From the NCBI GenBank assembly GCA_937876315.1, contig CALEHQ010000027.1, forward strand, positions 1 through 64,000: a stretch of DNA of 64,000 nt. The letters are read 5' to 3'. The notes below the pieces were generated by a model. The model saw only the letters and a list, made by a program, of their open reading frames with translations, did no database searches and was not told the origin of the DNA. The stretch is from an uncultured Actinomycetes bacterium. GTDB lineage: Bacteria > Actinomycetota > Acidimicrobiia > Acidimicrobiales > Acidimicrobilacustridaceae. The translations under genes and the position numbers were made by a program. Numbering within the stretch: the stretch's first letter is position 1; the number at the start of each line of letters is the position of its first letter. Shown in pieces: positions 25,475 through 34,427 of the stretch.

Positions 25475-26682
25475 GCGAAACGAAGCTCCCCACGCCTGAA
25501 CCCGGGGAAGAAGTGCACTGGGTCGCGCAACATCTTGCGCATCTCTGCAGTGACGACGTGCGCAGGTCGGAACGATTTATTGGAACGCAAGCAGCGGCCG
25601 ATGCTGCGCTGGTCGTGTTGGATCTCACGGGATACGCCGAGCGTCGCAACGAGGTATTGCCGGTCTCGCAACGAGGAGCATCAGGACTGTCGCCCTGGAT
25701 TCGTCATGGTCTTTTGCAATTGCCGCGTGTCTTCACCGCCGCCAAAGGCACTGCTAATGATGTGCGAAAGTTTCGTGACGAACTGCGCTGGCAGGAGTAC
25801 GCACGCCATCTCTATGCACGCTTGGGGAACGCAACAGGCTCGCCGTTGCGCAATGCACCTGTTGTTCGCTCAACGAATGATGTCGAACCTTGGGATCGAT
25901 CGATGCGTTGCGTCGAAACGAACCTCGACGAACTTGAGCGTGATGGATGGATGGTGAACCAAACGCGTATGTGGCTCGCTTCGCAATGGTCGGTGCGAAA
26001 CGGTGCCGACTGGCGCGTTGGTGAGCAGTACTTCTTCACTCATCTTCTTGATGGTTCTCGCGCTGCGAACCGACTTGGTTGGCAATGGACTGTTGGTGCG
26101 GGTTCATCGAAGGTGTACGGGTTCTCCCAATCTCAAGTCCGTCGGAGGGCCCCGGAACTTTGTGGTTCGTGCGACCACCGCGATGCGTGTCCGATTGGAG
26201 AGTGGCCAGATGAACCGGACCTTTCTCCTGTTGAACGCGACCCTCACCTTCGGCGCGACCCCGATCCCGCGATGACAGCGGGACCAGTACAACTTGAGCG
26301 TTCTTCGTCACCCGAAGTCGTGTGGCTCACCGCCGAGTCACTGGGCGAGGACGACCCTGCGCTGAGCGCGCACCCCGAACTGCCCGCGGTCTTTGTGTTC
26401 GATGAACCGCTGCTGCGAATGCTTCAACTTTCCTCGAAGCGACTCATCTTTCTGACTGATCGTCTGGCCGAGTTGGGAGCTGAGCGCACCATCGAGATTC
26501 ATCTTGGAGATCCGGGGCAGGTTCTCGGCGGCAAACCTCTTGCCACCACGTTTGCTCCGGTCCCCGGTTGGAGGCGCCGGTCGCGCACATTCAACCTCGC
26601 CGAGGTTCATCCCTGGCCGTGGTTGCAGCGACCGGGATCAGGGTCCGTCGCCAGTTTCAGCGCGTGGTCGAATCGCCGTTGA
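25471..26682 (+). CDS. Photolyase/cryptochrome-like protein with FAD domain first
   Basis: A 403-residue protein whose first 230 residues match the helical FAD-binding domain of photolyases: [70 protein letters not shown] and [13 protein letters not shown]. Three cysteines follow (C231, C234, C240 in [18 protein letters not shown]). From about residue 280 the sequence reads [46 protein letters not shown] and HLGDPGQVL, which resembles the N-terminal alpha/beta domain of ordinary photolyases (VVWFRRDLR..DNPAL...VFVFD...GDP). The domain order is thus reversed. It may repair UV photoproducts or act as a blue-light sensor. The GTG start overlaps the DUF2256 gene stop. Confidence 0.78.
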   Translation: MSETKLPTPEPGEEVHWVAQHLAHLCSDDVRRSERFIGTQAAADAALVVLDLTGYAERRNEVLPVSQRGASGLSPWIRHGLLQLPRVFTAAKGTANDVRKFRDELRWQEYARHLYARLGNATGSPLRNAPVVRSTNDVEPWDRSMRCVETNLDELERDGWMVNQTRMWLASQWSVRNGADWRVGEQYFFTHLLDGSRAANRLGWQWTVGAGSSKVYGFSQSQVRRRAPELCGSCDHRDACPIGEWPDEPDLSPVERDPHLRRDPDPAMTAGPVQLERSSSPEVVWLTAESLGEDDPALSAHPELPAVFVFDEPLLRMLQLSSKRLIFLTDRLAELGAERTIEIHLGDPGQVLGGKPLATTFAPVPGWRRRSRTFNLAEVHPWPWLQRPGSGSVASFSAWSNRR

Positions 26683-26739
26683 GCCGCTCGCCGTTTGGTG
26701 GAAGGATGTTCCTATTCGGAAGAGCTCGGGGGAGCGATC

Positions 26740-28368
26740 ATGGGGGACAACGACGTAACGCTGGACGCTGACGTCATCGTGGTGGGGGCTGGTATGTCCG
26801 GTCTCTACGCGTTGAAAGTGCTGCGTGAGCGCGGATTCCGAGTGATCGTTCTCGAGCGAGCAGCCGGTGTGGGCGGCACGTGGTTCTGGAATCGCTACCC
26901 CGGTGCGCGTTGCGACATCCCAAGTCTTGAGTACTCGTTCGGCTTCGACCCTGAACTTGAACAGGAATGGGAATGGAGCGAACACTTCGCGGCTCAGCCT
27001 GAAATTGAGCGCTATCTCAATCACGTTGCTGATCGTTACGAGCTTCGGTCCGACATTCGTCTTGAAACCGGTGTTGCCACGATGACGTTCGACGACGCGA
27101 CCGACTCGTGGGTTGTCGATACCGAGACCGGCGAAACCCTTCGATCGCGTTTCTGCGTCATGGCGACTGGTGGATTGTCCGCACCGCATCGCCCCGATTG
27201 GCCAGGCATCGACACATTCGCTGGCGAAGTCGTGCAGTCCAGTTTGTGGCCCGAAGAAGGAGTTGCGCTCGAAGGTCGACGTGTCGGCATCGTCGGAAAT
27301 GGTTCATCAGGTGTGCAGGTCATCCCAGAACTCGCAAAGGTCGCAGGACATCTCACCGTGTTTCAGCGCACGGCAACGTTTGCGTGGCCGTCGCAGAACC
27401 GACCACTAACACCCGAACATCAGGCCGAAGTGAAGTCGCGCTATCGCGAAGTTCGCGCGCAGCAGCACGCATCGCCGCTTGCAACTGCGCACACAACAGG
27501 CGCAACAATTTTCACGTTTGCTGACCCGAACAAGTTCATTCTCGAAAGCACGGAAGAAGAACGTGTTGCCGCGCTTGAAGAACAAGGATTCAATGCTTCG
27601 CGAATCTGGGCCGACGCTGCGAAAGACATGGACGCCAATGAAATGGCCGTCGAACTGTTCCGTGAGATGGTGCGCCGAACAGTCACCGATCCCGAGGTTG
27701 CCGATTCGCTGTGCCCGAAGGACTATCCGATCGGGTGCAAGCGACCAGTTCTTGACAACGGCTATTTCGAAACGTTCAACCGCGACAACGTCACGCTTAT
27801 CGATCTTCGCAAAGACGCCATCGTCGAAGTTGTTCCTGAAGGTGTTCGCACAACAACGGGCGTGCAGGAACTTGACGTTCTTATTTTCGCGACTGGTTTC
27901 GACGCAGTGTCGGGCGCGATGACGCGAATCGATATGCGCGGAAAGAGTGGTCGTCTGTTGCGTGATGACTGGGCCGATGGTCCGCGCACGTTCATGGGCT
28001 TCTCCGTTGCGGACTATCCGAACATGTTCATGGTCATTGGGCCTGGCAGCGTGGGCGTACTCGCGAATTACCCGCCGCATATCGAATTGCAGGTTGGCTG
28101 GATCGCTGATTTCCTTGAGTACCTCGCGGAACACGGCAGCACTCGAGCAGAAGTCGGTGCTGACGCGCAGGATCAGTGGTGCGCTGAAGTCGAAGCCGCA
28201 GCAGTGGGCACGATGTTCAATGCTCCCAACTGTCATTCCTGGTACAACGGCGGCAACATCGAGGGCAAGGCGCGCGTGATTCCCATTTACATGGGTGGCC
28301 TCGACCGCTTCATGGCCCGAGCCCAAGAGCTCGCGACCAGCGGCTACGAGGCCTACGCAATTCGCTAG
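26740..28368 (+). CDS. Baeyer-Villiger-type flavin monooxygenase with altered fingerprint
   Basis: A 542-residue cyclohexanone-monooxygenase-like enzyme: FAD site VIVVGAGMSGLYALKVL, GVGGTWFWNRYPGARCD, NADPH site VGIVGNGSSGVQVIPEL. The fingerprint expected as FxGxxxHxxxWP reads FAGEVVQSSLWP (160-171), with glutamine (CAG) at residue 166 in place of the conserved histidine. The C-terminal part (FMGFSVADYPNMFMVIGPGS, NCHSWYNGGNIEGKARV) is otherwise intact. The ATG at 26740 follows GGGGGAG; a longer in-frame start was rejected. The other Baeyer-Villiger-type gene in this window keeps the histidine. Loss of this residue could change NADPH handling or reduce activity. Confidence 0.85.
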   Translation: MGDNDVTLDADVIVVGAGMSGLYALKVLRERGFRVIVLERAAGVGGTWFWNRYPGARCDIPSLEYSFGFDPELEQEWEWSEHFAAQPEIERYLNHVADRYELRSDIRLETGVATMTFDDATDSWVVDTETGETLRSRFCVMATGGLSAPHRPDWPGIDTFAGEVVQSSLWPEEGVALEGRRVGIVGNGSSGVQVIPELAKVAGHLTVFQRTATFAWPSQNRPLTPEHQAEVKSRYREVRAQQHASPLATAHTTGATIFTFADPNKFILESTEEERVAALEEQGFNASRIWADAAKDMDANEMAVELFREMVRRTVTDPEVADSLCPKDYPIGCKRPVLDNGYFETFNRDNVTLIDLRKDAIVEVVPEGVRTTTGVQELDVLIFATGFDAVSGAMTRIDMRGKSGRLLRDDWADGPRTFMGFSVADYPNMFMVIGPGSVGVLANYPPHIELQVGWIADFLEYLAEHGSTRAEVGADAQDQWCAEVEAAAVGTMFNAPNCHSWYNGGNIEGKARVIPIYMGGLDRFMARAQELATSGYEAYAIR

Positions 28369-28404
28369 AACAGCCCGCCCTCGTTGCGTTGGGTCCGGAT
28401 CGAC

Positions 28405-28446
28405 GTTTCCTAATTCGCTGTCGTTAGGGTTAACGAAAGCGGAAAC
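28405..28446 (+). repeat. Imperfect long inverted repeat upstream of the SRPBCC gene
   Basis: Nested pairings GTTTC/GAAAC (28405-28409 and 28442-28446), CGCT/AGCG (28416-28419 and 28438-28441) and CGTTA/TAACG (28422-28426 and 28431-28435) with a GGGT loop and a 6-nt bulge on the left arm. It sits between a monooxygenase and the SRPBCC gene. It could terminate the upstream mRNA or act as an operator; no T run follows. Confidence 0.4.
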
Positions 28447-28469
28447 CACAAAGCGAACGAGGACTATCT

Positions 28470-28898
28470 ATGGCGAAGTACACGGTGAGTGTCGAAAGCT
28501 CGAAGTCGGTCGAAGAAGCCTTCGCCTACATGGCCGATCTGCGTAACTTCGCCAACTGGGACCCAGGCGTTCTCACCGTTACCCAAGTTGCTGGCGATGG
28601 AGCTGGCCCGGAATCAAGCTTCGATGTCGCAGTGAAGAGTGTCGGCGGGGGAACGGTGCTGCGCTACGAGACCCTCGAGTACGACGAGCCTGGCAATCTC
28701 TTGGTCGAGGCCCGCAACTCCAAGTTCACCTCGATCGACAGGATCACGGTCGTTGCAAAAGACGAGGGATCGATCGTCACGTACGCCGCGGAGTTACTTC
28801 TCAATGGTTGCCTAAGCCCGTTGAATCCGCTGCTCGGATTGGTCTTCAACCGCATCGGCGACCGTGCCGCAGCCGGTCTTCGACGCGTGCTCGCGTAG
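28470..28898 (+). CDS. SRPBCC (polyketide cyclase/START-like) family protein
   Basis: A 142-residue helix-grip protein. The N terminus AKYTVSVESSKSVEEAFAYM and DLRNFANWDPGV, then FDVAVKSVGGGTVLRYETLE and a long C-terminal helix (GLVFNRIGDRAAAGLRRVLA) follow the usual SRPBCC order of strand-helix-helix, beta-sheet and final helix. These proteins bind hydrophobic ligands in a cavity. The ATG has GAGGA about 8 nt upstream. No operon partner is evident: it follows a monooxygenase across a 100-bp gap and is convergent with tRNA-Leu. The ligand is unknown. Confidence 0.8.
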   Translation: MAKYTVSVESSKSVEEAFAYMADLRNFANWDPGVLTVTQVAGDGAGPESSFDVAVKSVGGGTVLRYETLEYDEPGNLLVEARNSKFTSIDRITVVAKDEGSIVTYAAELLLNGCLSPLNPLLGLVFNRIGDRAAAGLRRVLA

Positions 28899-28942
28899 TT
28901 CCCGACGCACGGCACTGCACATGGCTTGACGGACTCGACGAG

Positions 28943-28967
28943 CCCCAGATAATTCGTAGTCCTGGGG
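28943..28967. terminator. Candidate terminator between SRPBCC gene and tRNA-Leu
   Basis: CCCCAG (28943-28948) and CTGGGG (28962-28967) pair around a 13-nt loop in the short space between convergent transcription units. There is no T tract in either direction, so this is weak. Confidence 0.3.
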
Positions 28968-29007
28968 ATTCTCGGGTCGGGGTTGTGGGACCGATCCCGC
29001 TATGTAG

Positions 29008-29091
<84 letters not shown>

Positions 29092-29218
29092 GAGTGGACT
29101 CGTGACTCTACTGCCCTTCCTAGGGCCTCACGAATCCGAGGTACAGGCGAAATCTGCGTGTCTGACGAGAGAATCGCCCGGCATCGGCGAGCAGCCCCGC
29201 GGCTCTAACCTGTCCAAC

Positions 29219-29878
29219 GTGGGTCTCAAGGGTTTCGAACGCCGTCTCGAACATGCCGTAGAAGGTGTGTTCTCACGAGTCTTCAAGAGCGGCGTGCGCC
29301 CCATCGAGATCGGCCGCAAGCTCACCCGCGAGATGGATGACCATCGCACCGTCGATGTCCGTGGCCGAACCGTGGCCCCGAACTCCTTCACCATTGCCAT
29401 TTCACCCGACGATCACGATGCCTTCGTCGACATCGCTGATTCGCTTGCCCGCGAACTCTGCGACGCCGCCCGCGAACATGCTCGGGACGAGGCCTACACC
29501 TTTCTTGGCCCGGTAGAGGTTGAACTCGTCGTCGACGACAACCAGCGCACAGGCACCTTTTCTATTGAGTCTCGTTTCCGAGAAGGCCAAGGTGGCGCTG
29601 GCGCTGGCTCACTCGTACTCCCCACCGGTGAGCGCTTTGTGCTCCGCGAGCAAATGGTCAGCATCGGACGTTTGCCTGAATGCGAGGTCACGTTGGTTGA
29701 TCCCAACGTGAGTCGTAGACACGCCGAGATTCACCGGCGCGGCATGGGATTTGTACTCGTTGATCTCGGATCGACCAATGGCAGCACTGTCAACGGTGTG
29801 CCAGTGCACGAGCGTGAGCTTCGTGATGGCGACGAACTCGGTTTCGGAAGCATCCGACTGACCTTCCAGGCGTCCTGA
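29219..29878 (+). CDS. fhaA: FhaA: DUF3662 and FHA domain protein
   Basis: A 219-residue protein with an N-terminal DUF3662 domain (GFERRLEHAVEGVFSRVFKS, RPIEIGRKLTREMDD) and a C-terminal FHA domain (VSIGRLPECEVTLVDPNVSR, then RRHAEI and DLGSTNGSTVNG, about residues 135-215). It lacks the long disordered linker of mycobacterial FhaA (about 527 residues). FhaA binds phosphothreonine on partners such as the MviN pseudokinase domain and regulates peptidoglycan synthesis. The GTG is chosen because TAACCT lies 7 nt upstream and no ribosome binding site is present, implying a leaderless mRNA; the open frame extends further upstream into the tRNA side. First gene of a six-gene plus-strand cluster. 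Confidence 0.88.
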   Translation: MGLKGFERRLEHAVEGVFSRVFKSGVRPIEIGRKLTREMDDHRTVDVRGRTVAPNSFTIAISPDDHDAFVDIADSLARELCDAAREHARDEAYTFLGPVEVELVVDDNQRTGTFSIESRFREGQGGAGAGSLVLPTGERFVLREQMVSIGRLPECEVTLVDPNVSRRHAEIHRRGMGFVLVDLGSTNGSTVNGVPVHERELRDGDELGFGSIRLTFQAS

Positions 29879-29880
29879 CA

Positions 29881-30357
29881 ATGGTCTCTGACCAATTGCT
29901 TCTGGTACTGAAGCTTTGTCTTCTCGCGCTCCTCTATCTGTTCTTCTTTCGCGTTGTACGCGCGGTGTGGGCAGAACTTCGACCTCTTCCTCAAATCCCG
30001 GCCGGAACTGCGACACCTCCCGTTGTTGCGCCAACTCGTAAGCGCCGCAAAGAATCAGGCGACGCCGCCCGTTCTCGTCAACTAGTTGTGCGTGAGCCGA
30101 TTGAACTCTCAGGCAAAGCATGGGCAATCGCGGGCGAAGTATCGATCGGTCGTGCTGCAGGTTGTCAGGTCACCATCGACGATACGTACGCGTCACAGAT
30201 TCATGCACGCATCTTCAATCGCGACAATCAATGGCAGATTGAAGATCTCGGTTCCACAAATGGCACGTGGTTGAACCGGCACAAGGTTGCGGGACCAATG
30301 GTGATCAAGCCTGGCGATGTTGTACAGATTGGCAACACCGTCATGGAGATGCAGTGA
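29881..30357 (+). CDS. fhaB: FhaB (FipA): membrane-anchored FHA domain protein
   Basis: A 158-residue protein with an N-terminal membrane helix (LLLVLKLCLLALLYLFFF), a basic linker (TRKRRKESGDAARSRQ) and a C-terminal FHA domain containing VSIGRAAGCQVTIDD, YASQIHARIF and EDLGSTNGTWLNRH. It recognises phosphothreonine on PknB targets and links kinase signalling to cell-wall growth or division. The spacing to fhaA is 2 bp, and its stop overlaps the start of the phosphatase gene (GTGA). Confidence 0.92.
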   Translation: MVSDQLLLVLKLCLLALLYLFFFRVVRAVWAELRPLPQIPAGTATPPVVAPTRKRRKESGDAARSRQLVVREPIELSGKAWAIAGEVSIGRAAGCQVTIDDTYASQIHARIFNRDNQWQIEDLGSTNGTWLNRHKVAGPMVIKPGDVVQIGNTVMEMQ

Positions 30358-31577
30358 CTCGGTTCGCGTGGGGTGCAGCCTCTGACACTGGACGCGTTCG
30401 CCAAGCGAATGAGGATTCCTACCTCGTGGTTGACGGCCTCTTTGCTGTGGCCGACGGTATGGGTGGTCATCAGGCCGGCGAGGTTGCGAGTCATCTTGCG
30501 CTTGAGACACTTCACGCCGAATTCACCGCTGCTGGTACTGATGTGTTGGTACGGGCAGTAGAGAACGCCAACGATGCGTTGGTGTCGCGCTCGACTGCCG
30601 ATCCCGAACTCGCAGGTATGGGTACGACTCTCGTAGCAATGGCACTCGTCGATGCGGCAGGGCGCGATGCGATCGGCGTTGTAAACGTTGGAGATTCGCG
30701 TCTCTATTTGCTGTCTGACGGGGAACTAGCGCAGATCACCGAAGACCACAGTCTTGTCGCCACGATGCAGCGCCAAGGCCGCCTTACTGCCGCCGAAGCC
30801 GCAGTGCATCCGCAGCGAAACATTCTCACTCGCGCGCTCGGCATCGATGGAACGGTGCTTGTTGACTCATGGGAAATTCTTCCGATCATTGGCGATCGCT
30901 ATCTGATTTGTAGCGATGGCTTGTTCAACGAGGTTGATGAGAATCGAATCTCCGCAACATTGCGACGCCTCGCAGATCCGAACGAGGCCTGCCGTGAGTT
31001 GGTTCGTCTCGCCAACGAAGGTGGCGGTCGCGACAACATCACCTGTGTCGTGGTCGACGTCATTGACGATTCAGGCCGAGATCCCAATGCCGATCCTGCG
31101 AATCGTGTTCGCAGTTCTCATACTGGTGGCGATCTCACGGTGACTGATGTTCCGACAACGGAACCAAAGCCCCCGAAAGCTCCGGGCGCGATTCGTCGCT
31201 CGTTCACATGGCGAGTCGGTGCGTTCGTCGCCGCATTTGTTTTCGTGATTCTTGTCGGGTTGGCTTTCATTTGGTGGACGGGCACAAAGACTTGGTACGT
31301 CGGTGTCGACGGGGACAACGTCGCCATATTCAATGGAAAACCTGGCGGCGTCCTTTGGATTCAGCCCTCATTGGCTGAGGATTCCGATCTTCTCCTCGCA
31401 AATGTGCCTGCTGCAGCATTGATCGATTTGGAGAACGGGGTTCAGCAACCTTCGTTGAAATCCGCTCGTAGCTATATCGACAAGCTCATTGAGCAGAATG
31501 CAAAGACGACGACAACAACGTCGACAGTGACCTCAAGTACCACCAGTTCGAGCACCACTACAACGATCGCGCAGTGA
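30354..31577 (+). CDS. pstP: PstP: PP2C-type Ser/Thr phosphatase
   Basis: A 407-residue membrane protein phosphatase. The PP2C domain (residues 1-240) shows the metal-binding NEDS, VADGMGGHQAGEVAS, VNVGDSRLYLLSDG, ICSDGLFNEV and GGRDNITCVVVDV. A linker and one membrane helix (FVAAFVFVILVGLAFIWW near 295) lead to an extracytoplasmic domain starting WYVGVDGDNVAIFNGKPGG and a tail of nearly pure Thr/Ser. It dephosphorylates PknB and its substrates. Start is a GTG overlapping the fhaB stop. Confidence 0.92.
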   Translation: MTRFAWGAASDTGRVRQANEDSYLVVDGLFAVADGMGGHQAGEVASHLALETLHAEFTAAGTDVLVRAVENANDALVSRSTADPELAGMGTTLVAMALVDAAGRDAIGVVNVGDSRLYLLSDGELAQITEDHSLVATMQRQGRLTAAEAAVHPQRNILTRALGIDGTVLVDSWEILPIIGDRYLICSDGLFNEVDENRISATLRRLADPNEACRELVRLANEGGGRDNITCVVVDVIDDSGRDPNADPANRVRSSHTGGDLTVTDVPTTEPKPPKAPGAIRRSFTWRVGAFVAAFVFVILVGLAFIWWTGTKTWYVGVDGDNVAIFNGKPGGVLWIQPSLAEDSDLLLANVPAAALIDLENGVQQPSLKSARSYIDKLIEQNAKTTTTTSTVTSSTTSSSTTTTIAQ

Positions 31578-31581
31578 CGTC

Positions 31582-32886
31582 GTGACGGGTCGTCGCAACA
31601 CCGAGTTAGGCCTCATGCTGATGACGGTTGTCATCGTATGTGCGGCATACGTGCTGGCCAGTCTTGGTTCGGAGTCACGTATTCCGGCCAACATCATTCC
31701 GTTTCTCGTTGCAGTGATCGCATTGTTCATGGGCGCCCATTTCGCCGTTCGCAAACTCGCGCCGGGTGCTGATCCAATCCTGTTGCCGACGGTGACGCTG
31801 TTGAACGGCCTTGGCTATGTCGTTATTGCCGGACTTAACGAAAAGTTGGCAGCAGCCCAGGCAACATGGACGGCAATTGGCATTGTGGCGTTCGTCCTCA
31901 CGCTGTGGTGGGTGAAGAGGCCGCGTGATCTCGAGCGCTATCGGTACACATTCGCAGTTGTAGGGCTTGGGCTTCTTTTGCTCCCGCTTGTTCCCGGTCT
32001 TGGGTACGACGCTGGTAGTGGAAGCACAATTTGGGTGAAGTTCGGTCCGATCAGTTTCCAGCCGGGTGAAGTCGCGAAGGTGGCGCTTGCCATCTTCTTT
32101 GCGGCGTACTTGGCTGATCAGCGAGAACTCATCGCCACGAGCCAATGGAAAATCGGCCCCTTTCGACTCCCGCATCCGAAGTACTTGGGCCCCGTACTTA
32201 TCGCGTGGGGCGTCACGTTGCTCGTGATGTTCTACCAAAAGGATCTTGGTTCATCGCTGCTGTTCTTTGCGCTTTTCCTGGTGATGATTTGGGTCGCAAC
32301 GCAACGAACCTCGTTCCTCGTTATTGGCGGCGGACTCTTCGCTGCGGGTGCACTCTTCGCTTGGCGCACCCTTGACCACGTCAAAGTGCGCGTCGACATT
32401 TGGATCAATCCTTGGAAGACACCAAGCGGCGACGGTTACCAGATCATTCAGGGCTTGTTCGCCATGGGCTTTGGTGGGCTCACCGGCACCGGACTCGGCC
32501 GTGGGGGAGAGACGCGTATCCCTGCAGCAGAAAACGATTTCATCTTCGCTGTCATCGCTGAAGAACTCGGCCTTTTTGGTGGTGCATTGATCATCATGGC
32601 CTACCTGCTTGTCATCGGCTCCGGCTTGCGCATCGCAGCCTCAACCGACCAGGTCTTTGACAAGTTGCTAGCAACAGGCTTCACGTTGTTGCTCGGTTTG
32701 CAAGCGTTCATCATCGTTGCTGGTGTTCTGCGTCTGCTTCCGCTCACCGGTGTTGCGCTGCCGTTCGTCTCTTACGGCGGTTCTTCGCTTGTTATGAACT
32801 ACGTGATCCTCGCGTTGCTCTTACGCATTAGTGATCAGACGTCGAAGCGATCAATGAATCGTGCAGCGTCCGAGGTAGCCGCATGA
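31582..32886 (+). CDS. rodA: RodA/FtsW-family peptidoglycan glycosyltransferase
   Basis: A 434-residue SEDS protein with about 12 membrane helices. Family features include the region GSTIWVKFGPISFQPGEVAK with QPGE near residue 160, the loop ending AAENDFIFAVIAEELG that holds the catalytic acidic patch, and LPLTGVALPFVSYGGSSL near the C terminus. It polymerises lipid II for wall elongation together with the adjacent class B PBP. The GTG start is 4 bp after pstP, and its stop overlaps pbpA (ATGA). Confidence 0.92.
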   Translation: MTGRRNTELGLMLMTVVIVCAAYVLASLGSESRIPANIIPFLVAVIALFMGAHFAVRKLAPGADPILLPTVTLLNGLGYVVIAGLNEKLAAAQATWTAIGIVAFVLTLWWVKRPRDLERYRYTFAVVGLGLLLLPLVPGLGYDAGSGSTIWVKFGPISFQPGEVAKVALAIFFAAYLADQRELIATSQWKIGPFRLPHPKYLGPVLIAWGVTLLVMFYQKDLGSSLLFFALFLVMIWVATQRTSFLVIGGGLFAAGALFAWRTLDHVKVRVDIWINPWKTPSGDGYQIIQGLFAMGFGGLTGTGLGRGGETRIPAAENDFIFAVIAEELGLFGGALIIMAYLLVIGSGLRIAASTDQVFDKLLATGFTLLLGLQAFIIVAGVLRLLPLTGVALPFVSYGGSSLVMNYVILALLLRISDQTSKRSMNRAASEVAA

Positions 32887-34364
32887 ACCGCAACATCATG
32901 AAACTCGGCATCGTGCTTGTCGTTCTGTATGTCGCGCTTTTCGCAAAGCTGAACTGGATCCAAGTCGTCGATAAAGAAAGTCTCGACAACAATCCGATTA
33001 ATACTGCGAAGGTTCGCCGTGATTTCAATCGCCCTCGAGGTTCGATCCTGACTGCAGATGGTGCAGTGATCGCTCAAAGCATTGCTAATCCCGACACCGA
33101 CTCGGAATTCAAACGTATGCGGGTGTATCCGGAAGGCGAGTTATTTGGACAGTCAACGGGTTATTTCTCATTCCGCTACGGCTCTTCAGGGATCGAAAAG
33201 CAGTACAACGATGAGCTTTCTGGGTCCACCTTTGATCAGCAGGTGAAGTCATTCGGTGATTTATTTGTTGATCGAGAGAACGTTGGCAACGTTTCGGTTT
33301 CGCTGCGCAAAGACGTTCAGCAAACTGCTCAGCAGCAACTCGGTGATCGCGAAGGTTCAGTGGTTGCACTTGACCCGCGGACTGGAGCCGTTCTTGGAGC
33401 GTGGAGTTGGCCGTCCTATGACCCCAATACGGTCAGCTCATTAGATAAGGCAATCGCTGAAACGTCTTGGAAAACCCTCAACGCTGCGCCGGGTGTTCCG
33501 ATGCGTCCCCATTTTTACCAGGACCGCTATTTCCCCGGTTCAACGTTCAAGATCGTGACCGCCGGTGTAGGTCTGCAAACCGGCAAGGTCACCAACACTG
33601 AACCCTCGTACCCGTTTACCAACGGCTACACCGCTGAGGGCACGGACAAACCGATCATGAACTTCGGTGGCGCAACCTGCGGCGGAACATTGCCCGAAAT
33701 TCTTCGTGTGTCGTGTAACTCGTCGTTTGCGGAGATGGGCGCGGAAACTATCGGGCCCGTCGACATGGTGGCCGGTGCCGGGTCGTTCGGGTTCAACTCT
33801 TCCGTTCCCTTCGACATGCCCGAGCCAGCGAAGTCCGTCTTCCCCACCAACGTTGGCAATAACCAACCAAAACTCGCCATGTCCTCGATCGGGCAGAACG
33901 ACGTACAGGCCACTCCGCTTCAGATGGCAATGGTGGCTGGGGCGGTCGCCAATGGTGGGGTGATTATGAAGCCGCACGTTCTCTCTGAGGTCCGCAACGT
34001 TCAGGGCGAGGTCATCTCCACGTACTCGCCATCGAAGTGGCTCACGCCCATGTCGCCGTTTGCGGCATCGACCCTGCTTGATGACATGGTCGGAGTGGTC
34101 AAGAGCGGGACCGCAGCCGGAATGGCCATTCAGGGCTGTCAGGTTGGCGGAAAGACCGGCACAGCTCAGCTCGGCACCGAACCCCCCAGGAGCCATACCT
34201 GGATTATCGGTTTCGCTGGCCCTCCCGGGAAGCCACCAACGGTGGCTGTGGCAGTGGTCGTGCTGAATCAGTCCGGTGGAAGCGAATCGACAGGTGGTCG
34301 AGTCGCCGCTCCAATCGCGAAAGCGGTCCTCCAGACTGCGCTGGCGGCTCAGGGTGGTTGCTAA
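32883..34364 (+). CDS. pbpA: PbpA: class B penicillin-binding protein (transpeptidase)
   Basis: A 493-residue bitopic transpeptidase, the same size as mycobacterial PbpA. One N-terminal membrane helix (IVLVVLYVALFAKLNWIQ) is followed by a dimerisation/linker domain and the transpeptidase domain: active-site STFK with Ser at about residue 220 (YFPGSTFKIVT), SCN near 277 and KTGTAQ near 424. It cross-links peptidoglycan synthesised by RodA. The four-base overlap with rodA indicates coupled production of the two enzymes. Confidence 0.93.
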   Translation: MNRNIMKLGIVLVVLYVALFAKLNWIQVVDKESLDNNPINTAKVRRDFNRPRGSILTADGAVIAQSIANPDTDSEFKRMRVYPEGELFGQSTGYFSFRYGSSGIEKQYNDELSGSTFDQQVKSFGDLFVDRENVGNVSVSLRKDVQQTAQQQLGDREGSVVALDPRTGAVLGAWSWPSYDPNTVSSLDKAIAETSWKTLNAAPGVPMRPHFYQDRYFPGSTFKIVTAGVGLQTGKVTNTEPSYPFTNGYTAEGTDKPIMNFGGATCGGTLPEILRVSCNSSFAEMGAETIGPVDMVAGAGSFGFNSSVPFDMPEPAKSVFPTNVGNNQPKLAMSSIGQNDVQATPLQMAMVAGAVANGGVIMKPHVLSEVRNVQGEVISTYSPSKWLTPMSPFAASTLLDDMVGVVKSGTAAGMAIQGCQVGGKTGTAQLGTEPPRSHTWIIGFAGPPGKPPTVAVAVVVLNQSGGSESTGGRVAAPIAKAVLQTALAAQGGC

Positions 34365-34427
34365 GCACCCCGAAAGATCGCCCGGGTGCAACATGGCCCG
34401 AGCCAATCGGTCGTAGTCTTTGCGGCG

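Noticed and set aside
29102-29218. N-terminal extension of FhaA from the first in-frame start
   Set aside because: The added 39 residues do not fit the DUF3662 start and begin 11 bp from the tRNA gene; a promoter-like TAACCT sits 7 nt before the chosen GTG.
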